A DNA stretch of 64,000 nt from Paracentrotus lividus (lineage: Eukaryota > Echinodermata > Echinoidea > Camarodonta > Echinidae): NCBI GenBank assembly GCA_940671915.1, contig CALNVZ010003434.1, positions 6,122,527-6,186,526 on the forward strand, given 5' to 3'. A model generated the notes under the pieces. The model was given only the letters and a program-made list of their open reading frames with translations. It was not told the origin of the DNA and made no database searches. Below, in pieces: positions 57,766 through 64,000 of the stretch. Numbering within the stretch: the stretch's first letter is position 1; every line of letters begins with the position of its first letter. A program made the translations under genes and the position numbers.

Positions 57766-59020
57766 TTAAAAAAATGGGGGCGCCAAATCGACAGTAAACT
57801 AAGGCGGCCAAATTGACCTTAAACGATAGGGCGCCAAATCGACCTTAAAATTAGGGGGGGCGCCAAATCGACCTTAAATTTAGGGGGCGCCAAACGACAG
57901 TAAACTAAGGGCGCCAAATTGACCTTAAATTTAGGGGGGCACCAAATCGACCTTTAATTTAGGGGGGGGGGCGCCAAATCGACAGTAAACTAAGGGTGGC
58001 AAATTGACCTTAAACTATAGGGCGCCAAATCGACCTTAAATTTAGGGGGCCAAATCGACAGTTAAACTAACGGGCGCCAAATTGACCTTAAACTTATAGG
58101 GGCGCCTAATCGACCTTGAATTTAGGGGGGCGCCAAATCGACCTTAAATGTAGGGGCGCCAAATCGACATTAAACCAGGGGAGCCAAATTGACCTTAAAC
58201 GTAGGGGCGCCAAATTGACCCGAAACTTAGATGGGGCGCCAAATTGACTTGAACTGAGGGGGCGCCTAATTGATATTAAACTTAGGGGCGCCGAATCGGT
58301 CTTAGACTATGTAAGGGCGCCAAATTGAAAAAAAGGGGGGAAGGGGGCGCCAAATCGACAGTAAACAAAGCAACGCCAATAAACTTAGGGGTGCTGAATC
58401 GACCTTAAACTATGGGCGCCAAATTGTAGCCTAAACATAGGGGCGCCAAATTGACCTTCAACATCGACCTTAAACTTAGCGGCTCTAAATCGACCTTAAA
58501 TTTAGGGGGCGCCAAATCAAACTTAAAAATTAGAGGGGGCCAAAATGAGCTTAACGTGGGGGCGCCAAATTGACCCGAAACTTAGATGGGGGCGCCAAAT
58601 CGACCCTTTAAAACTTAAAGGGCGTAAATCGACCTTATATTTAGGCAGGGGCGCAAAATCGACCTTTATATTTAGGAGGGCGCGCAAAAATCGACCCTTA
58701 AACTTAGGGGTGCAAAATCGACCTTAAATCTAGGGGGCGCCAAATCGAACTTAAACCTAGAGGGGCGCCAAAATGATCTTAAGCGTAAGGGCGCCGAATT
58801 TAGATCAAATGTAGGGGCGCAAAAATGATCTGAAACTTAAGGGGCGCTGAATTGACCTCAGGCTGAAGTTAAGGGGGTGCCAAATCGATCTTAAATTAAA
58901 AGACGCCAGATTGAGCTCAAATGTAGGGGCGCCAAATTGACCTGACAGTTAGGGGTGCCAAATTTATCTTAAACTTAGTAGCTCCAACTAAATCCTATTT
59001 ACCTGAAACTAAGGGGCCCC
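57766..59020 (+). repeat. GGCGCC satellite array, 26-31 bp unit
   Basis: About 40-45 tandem units of 'GGGGCGCCAAATTGACCTTA' + 'AACTTA', with TTGACC/TCGACC alternation and variable G-tract length. Some units read 'GACAGTAAACTAA'. Frames here are repeat-derived. Confidence 0.95.
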
Positions 59021-60880
59021 AAAAAACACACACACAAAAAAAAACAGAAGGGGTCTTTAAAATGGTCTCTATCTAGAAATAGCAAAATTTTAAAATTCCA
59101 TGCCTCCTGGTTTGTATATACATAGCAAAATTTTCGCTCGCGCTTCGCGCTCGCATCATTTTTTCCCATTGATTTATTACATTCTGTCGAGGAACGCGTA
59201 AAATGACCTGTTTTCTAATCATTCGAATGCATCAAAATTTCCGTCCCCTATTCGCACAAGCCTATGTTTTTCCTCTTTTACCAGAATTTACATTATGGGA
59301 TTCTAACCGTCAAAACATTTAAATTTACTTGTTTCACATTACATTATTTATTTATTTATTTATTTTTTTTTATATCTTTTTTTTTGCATTTCAAATTTAT
59401 GTTCAACATATTAGCGGCGTCAAATTGAGCTTACACGTACGGGCGCCAAGATGACCTGAAACTTATGGGGGCACTGAATTGAAGTTAAGGGGATGTTAAA
59501 TTGATTTTAAACTTTAGGGCGCCAAATTGAGCTTACTGTCTTATAGGGCGCCCAAATGATCTGAAACTAAGGGGCGCCGAATTTACCTGAAACTAAGGGG
59601 GCAACAAATAGGTTTTTAAAATATGGTCTCTATATAGATAGAGCAAAATTTCAAAATTCATGCATCCGTGTCTGTATATACATAGCAAAATTTTCGCTCG
59701 CGCTTCGCGCTCGCATCAATTTTTTACCCAATGAATTATTACATTGTGTTCCTGAGGAACGCATGAAATGTCTTGTTTTTTATTCATTTGAATACATCAA
59801 AACTTCCGTTCATGCTTCGCACTCGCCTGTGTTTTTCCTCTTACCGAAATTTACATTATGGGATTCTAACCATCAAAACATTTCAATTTATTTGATTTCA
59901 CGTTACATTTATTTTTGCATTTCAAATTGACCTAAATCTTAGGGGGCGCCAAATTGAGCTTAAGCGTAGGGGCGTCAAATTGACCTGAGACTTAGGGATG
60001 CCAAATTTATCTTAAACTTAGGGGCTCCAACTTTATTTTGAACTTAGGGAGGTGTGCCGAATTTACCTGAAACTAAGGGGCAACAACTTGGTGTTTGAAA
60101 TATAGTCTCTAAAATTTTTAATTCCTCCTGGTCTGTATATACATAGCAAAATTTTTGCTTGCGCTACGCGCTCGCATCATTTCTTTTCCCAATGAGTTAT
60201 TACATTGTGTTCCTCAAGAACTCATGCAATGCCATGTTTTCTCATCGTTCAAAGACATCAAAATTCCGCTCTCGCCTGTGTTTTTCCTCTGACCATAATT
60301 TGCATTATAGTATACTAATGATCAAGACATTTTAAATTTATTTTGAATACACGTTACATTTATTTTTGCATTTTCCCAGGGGCATCAAATCACCTAAATC
60401 GTACATGTATGGCGCCAATTCAAAATAACATTTAGCATGTTTAGTGGCGCAAATGATTAGTTGGCGCCCAAATTGAGCTTAAACTTAGGGCGCGCAAATT
60501 TATCTTAAACTAGGGAGGGAAGCAGAAGGATAGATAAGCAGCTAGATAGAAAGATATTCATCTCTCTTTATAATCATGTAAAATTACTGGGCAACATACG
60601 GCCTTTAAAATTGGAGGCCAAATTGATCCTAAACTTCAGGTCTCTATTACATAGAGCAAAATTTCGATCGCGCTCGCACTCGCTTCATTTTCCAAAGAGT
60701 TATTACATTGTGTTCCTGAGGATTGCATAAAATGTTACGTTTTCAGAGATGATTTCGATACATCAAATTTCTGCTCGCGATTCACGCTCGCCTATTTGTT
60801 CCTTCTTGTAACCAGATTATGAGGATTCTGAACAACAAAACATCAATATACATTTGTTTGATTTCCTCATTACTTGATGG
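59021..60880 (+). repeat. Higher-order repeat: satellite blocks alternating with a GCGCTTCGCGC segment, four periods
   Basis: A segment containing 'TCTGTATATACATAGCAAAA', 'TTTCGCTCGCGCTTCGCGCT', 'TTATTACATTGTGTTCCTGA' and 'TTTTTCCTCTTACC' occurs at about 59.06, 59.63, 60.11 and 60.63 kb. Each is followed by a small block of GGCGCC satellite units (59.41-59.60, 59.93-60.07 and 60.38-60.51 kb). The period is about 480-570 bases, with divergence increasing to the right. Confidence 0.85.
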
Positions 60881-62650
60881 ACAAATTTCACATGATTTTA
60901 TATGGCTTGCTTTCAAATCGTTTTGATGGACAAATTACAGCTCCGTTCATATGATATTCTGATGAAGAGCTAACAAAAATTGATACCCCTAATTGCTTAG
61001 AATTCTTTGCTTTCTGATTGTAAAGTAGAGGGGGGAAAATCTGATCACGCTTCGCGCTCGTATTTAGAAATATTCGTATTATCATCTATAGCGGTAATAC
61101 CTCATATACCTAGAAATTCTTTTACGTGAACTCACCATTGGCAAGTATTAAAAAAAAAAAAAAAAAATCAAATAATTATTATTCAAAATCCTTCAACATA
61201 CATTTAAGCGTGTAGCCTATGTTGCCTGGCGGGCGGGGGGGGGGGCGCCATATTTTGAAAAGTACACAGGGGCGCCAAATTCACGTCGGGCCCCCGGGGT
61301 GCGAAATCCTGGATACGCGCCTGCCATTATCACGCGCGATACCAAACAGAGTCTATAATCAAGATAATGCATAGTTTACTCCAAAGTTTAACTCAATTTT
61401 CGGCTCGCGCTTCGCGCTCGAAAGAAAATCCTGTAAAAGTCCACTTTTTCAGATTTCAAACCCCCCCCCCCGTAAAAACCTAGTTATGGGCCTGATAATC
61501 ATTTTTTTGTTCCTATTTTCCAAATATCTCATCCAAGGATAAAAGGCCTATATATAATTTACATCAAGTTGATTTGCATTTGGAAATATGGGGACAGTAG
61601 AAAAAGGGATGGGGCTGAGGATTGTTGGGTGGGTAAACACAGGCGCGGATCCAAGAAATCGAAGTGAATGCATTTCGAGAGCCCAATTGTCTGGGGACAA
61701 AAGTGGCTCTATTATGGGCCCGGTAAGTTCATTTTGTGACTCCGGTCTGCGTCGCGCTTACTTGAACCAAATTTATCTGATGCCCACTTTTTGTGCTTTT
61801 TTTTTTCATCCACCGCCTAGGGATAGATCAGGAGGAATTCTATCTATCTCCCGTCTACTTACCGCTTCAACACGATGAAAGATATCCCGGCTCAACATGC
61901 ATGCGCGTATACGGGGGGGGGCACCATCGCGGACGACCCAAAGATCAAATCCCCCCCTGTTGCAAAATCCTGGATACGCTCCTGGCATGTATTCCGTTTG
62001 GTAATCAAAGAAAATTGACATCAGGGGCCACGGAGCGTTTTTGAAAGTAAAGGGCTTGAGCCGAAAAGGAGGGGGGGGGGAAGGCTGAACAGGCTAAAAA
62101 AGCACAAATCTTGCGTCATTTTACAGTCGTTTGGTGTCTATTTCACCTTAGATTGTATCTCACTTCGCGGAAACAAATGAGACGGATTTGTCAACACAGT
62201 TTTGACATACTAGTAGATGAATTCTCCTTCAGTCTCCTCAATTTCCTAATTTTCGGAGACGTATACTCCTTTTATACGTGGCTACAATGCGAGATAGCCA
62301 CCCTTATTCACCATTCACTTTCCAGCTCCTTTCCTGCTAGGGCTGTGTCTTTCCCCCGTAGGTAGGTTTAAAGGCGTCTATCTCCTGGAAAGATCAAGAC
62401 TTCATCGACGTTGATGTACCAATCAACGGGGCAGACGGAACCCCGCACTGCGGTACGGGTGCAGGATTGGACTTTTATGACCCTTTCTTTCTTCACTGTC
62501 GTTCCGTCTGGTCATAATGCCTATACTTTGTTTTCAGATATTTTTTTATTTATTTCATTTATTATAATTTCTTTTTGCTTACAAGGACGAGTCGGTATTT
62601 TATTAGAGACATATACGACAGATATTTTGATTTTCTTAATTATCATCAAG
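60881..62650. repeat. Dispersed repeats and non-coding sequence
   Basis: 'GCTTCGCGCTCG' words at 61039 and 61407, and G-rich 'GCGGGCGGGGGGG...GCGCC' at 61230. The fragment 'AAATCCTGGATACGC' at 61305 and 61964 is the inverse of the CCAGGATT repeats elsewhere. 'GGGGCCACGGAGCGTTTTTG' is at 62023. No gene recognised. Confidence 0.5.
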
Positions 62651-62654
62651 CCAA

Positions 62655-62702
62655 GCTTTGTATTAAATATATATATATTATATATATATATATATATATT
62701 CA
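62655..62702. repeat. (AT)n microsatellite
   Basis: TATATATA run with one interruption. Confidence 0.9.
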
Positions 62703-63026
62703 ACAGGAAACCCTGATTACATGATTTTCTTAAAAAGAAAGAGAGAAAAAGAAATAAGACGTAATATTTCATAATAATGAATGAAAGCTCCGTAAAATAT
62801 TAAAACAACAACAACAACTTTCGTCACGAACTCACTTTCCCGCACAAAGGTACATTATATTTTTTATTTCACGTCACACTGGCCATGCAGGCGATAGGCG
62901 TGGAGTGGGAGAGGGGGGAGGGGGGGGGGAGTTAGGCGTTAAATTATTCGGCCATTCGACAATCAAGAAGTTTTATCATGATATCAAAAGGTTAGTCGGT
63001 TAATCGGGTTAGTCAATCATTATTTT
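62703..63026. other. Non-coding stretch, nothing recognised
   Basis: AT-rich sequence, a (CAA)n run near 62804 and a G-rich tract near 62910-62930. Confidence 0.45.
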
Positions 63027-63811
63027 GAAGAGCATGTTTCAAACGGGACTAAATCCATATCTGACAAAGTTCACTTTTAAGCTAAATATATGCACCTAGC
63101 ACAAGGATCAAAATGCCCAACATTGCATTCAAAAAAAATTTTGGAAAAAAATATTTTGAGGTTTCAAATTTCTGTTTGTTTCCAAAGGGACTAAATCCAA
63201 AACAGTTTCATTCCAAAAGGGACTAATCCAGTCTGTGGATCTAAATATCAAACTTTAACTATGTTCCCGTCGGATATATATTCTGATTTTTGCACACAGG
63301 CTGTAGATATTGATCTAAGATCTTGAAAGAAAAATTTTAATAAATTTTGATTAATATTTAAGAATTTTATGAATATTCTTGGATTTAGTCCCTTTTGGAA
63401 TGAAATATGTGACCGACTGAAAATCAATTTTTTTGGGCGAAAAAAAAAATTCTTCGAAATTTTATAATTTTATACTTTTATTTTATTCATAACACCTTCA
63501 GAATAACATTTAAACACATTTTTGGCTGACCAAAACTTCAATTAGGCAAATAATTTGGGAAAATAGACGATTTACGGAGTTTCATTCCAAAAGGGACTAA
63601 ATCCATAGAAATTGAAATTTCAAAAATTCATAAAAATAAAATTTTATAGCTAGATTTTTTTTAATTGTTATTAAAATGGTCTAAGACAATTATACTAGCA
63701 TGTGTACCAAAATTAAGTCATATGGTTCACGATAAAGTAAAAAATCAAAAATCAGTGATTTACTCGAAATCTCCAAAAGTGGATTTAGTCCCTTTTGGAA
63801 ACAAACTCTTC
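63027..63811. mobile_element. ~785-bp DNA element with GGGACTAAATCC words
   Basis: The left end 'GAAGAGCATGTTTCAAACGG' pairs with the right end (reverse complement 'GAAGAGTTTGTTTCCAAAAG'), both continuing into 'GGGACTAAATCC'. Six copies of 'AAAGGGACTAAATCC' or the inverse (63046, 63185, 63212 variant, 63382, 63590 and 63781). No frame. Confidence 0.75.
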
Positions 63812-63903
63812 ATTTTAAAAAAAATGAAATAAAAAAATAAAAATAATATTTTTTAATTATTTTTCCCCTACTTTGGGGTCGCCCCACCTACAAGCGTGCT
63901 TGG

Positions 63904-63905
<2 letters not shown>

Positions 63906-63936
<31 letters not shown>

Positions 63937-64000
63937 CATGTTTCTTTCTCTCTGTCTGTCTGTCTGTCTCACACACACACATACACATACACACACACAC
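63906..64000. repeat. (CA)n and (TCTG)n microsatellites
   Basis: CACACA runs at 63910-63933 and 63970-64000 around a TCTG run at 63949-63968. Reaches the window end. Confidence 0.95.

Noticed and set aside
57489-57811. Lys/Glu/Arg-rich or Ser/Leu-rich frames
   Set aside because: Products of a purine-only low-complexity tract. No real protein composition.

Overview
This is animal nuclear DNA: AT-rich, mostly non-coding, with spliceosomal splice signals, LINE remnants, many inverted-repeat DNA transposons, satellites and microsatellites. Frequent ACATGTA, TAGGCCTA and AGATCTAG words, repeated 'GCTCGCGCTTCGCGCTCG' words and abundant poly-G/poly-C suggest a marine invertebrate, perhaps an echinoderm such as a sea urchin. 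That assignment is an impression from composition, not a proof.

Two genes can be supported, both on the minus strand. The large one (9488-14656) is an uninterrupted 1722-residue frame: a short N-terminal domain, about 700 residues of charged disordered sequence, three tandem SGNH/GDSL-hydrolase-like domains that lose catalytic residues one after another, and a C-terminal CCHC zinc knuckle. Three decayed zinc-knuckle units follow its stop codon. Candidate upstream exons (16171-16242, 18433-18508, 18825-18840) join in phase into an open frame that stops 13 nt before the large ATG. The small gene (50728-51108) appears to share the N-terminal domain of the large one. After two in-frame TAG codons it is followed by an Arg/Ser-rich tail.

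Layout: 1-9.2 kb holds degenerate satellite, a LINE 3' end and simple repeats. 9.2-16.2 kb is the large gene with a tandem-repeat-filled 5' intron. 16.7-24.6 kb is the same ~3.9 kb segment twice, riddled with single-base indels and starting at a 25-N gap. This is almost certainly an assembly or gap-filling artefact, and annotation there is unreliable. 23.5-26.9 kb contains nested inverted-repeat elements. 28-45 kb and 48.9-49.9 kb are a dense series of DNA transposons. 51.8-56.4 kb is a decayed L1/Tx1-like LINE split by inserts. 56.5-60.9 kb is a GGCGCC satellite with a higher-order repeat. 61-64 kb holds dispersed repeats, another DNA element and CA repeats.

The most interesting pattern is that several unrelated-looking DNA elements share one architecture. 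Each has terminal inverted repeats, usually at a TA target, and is studded internally in both orientations with its own 12-17 nt word, often related to its ends. One of them (from 32771) holds the only transposase-like reading frame and shares its terminal 11 nt with the cleanest complete element (28210-31506).
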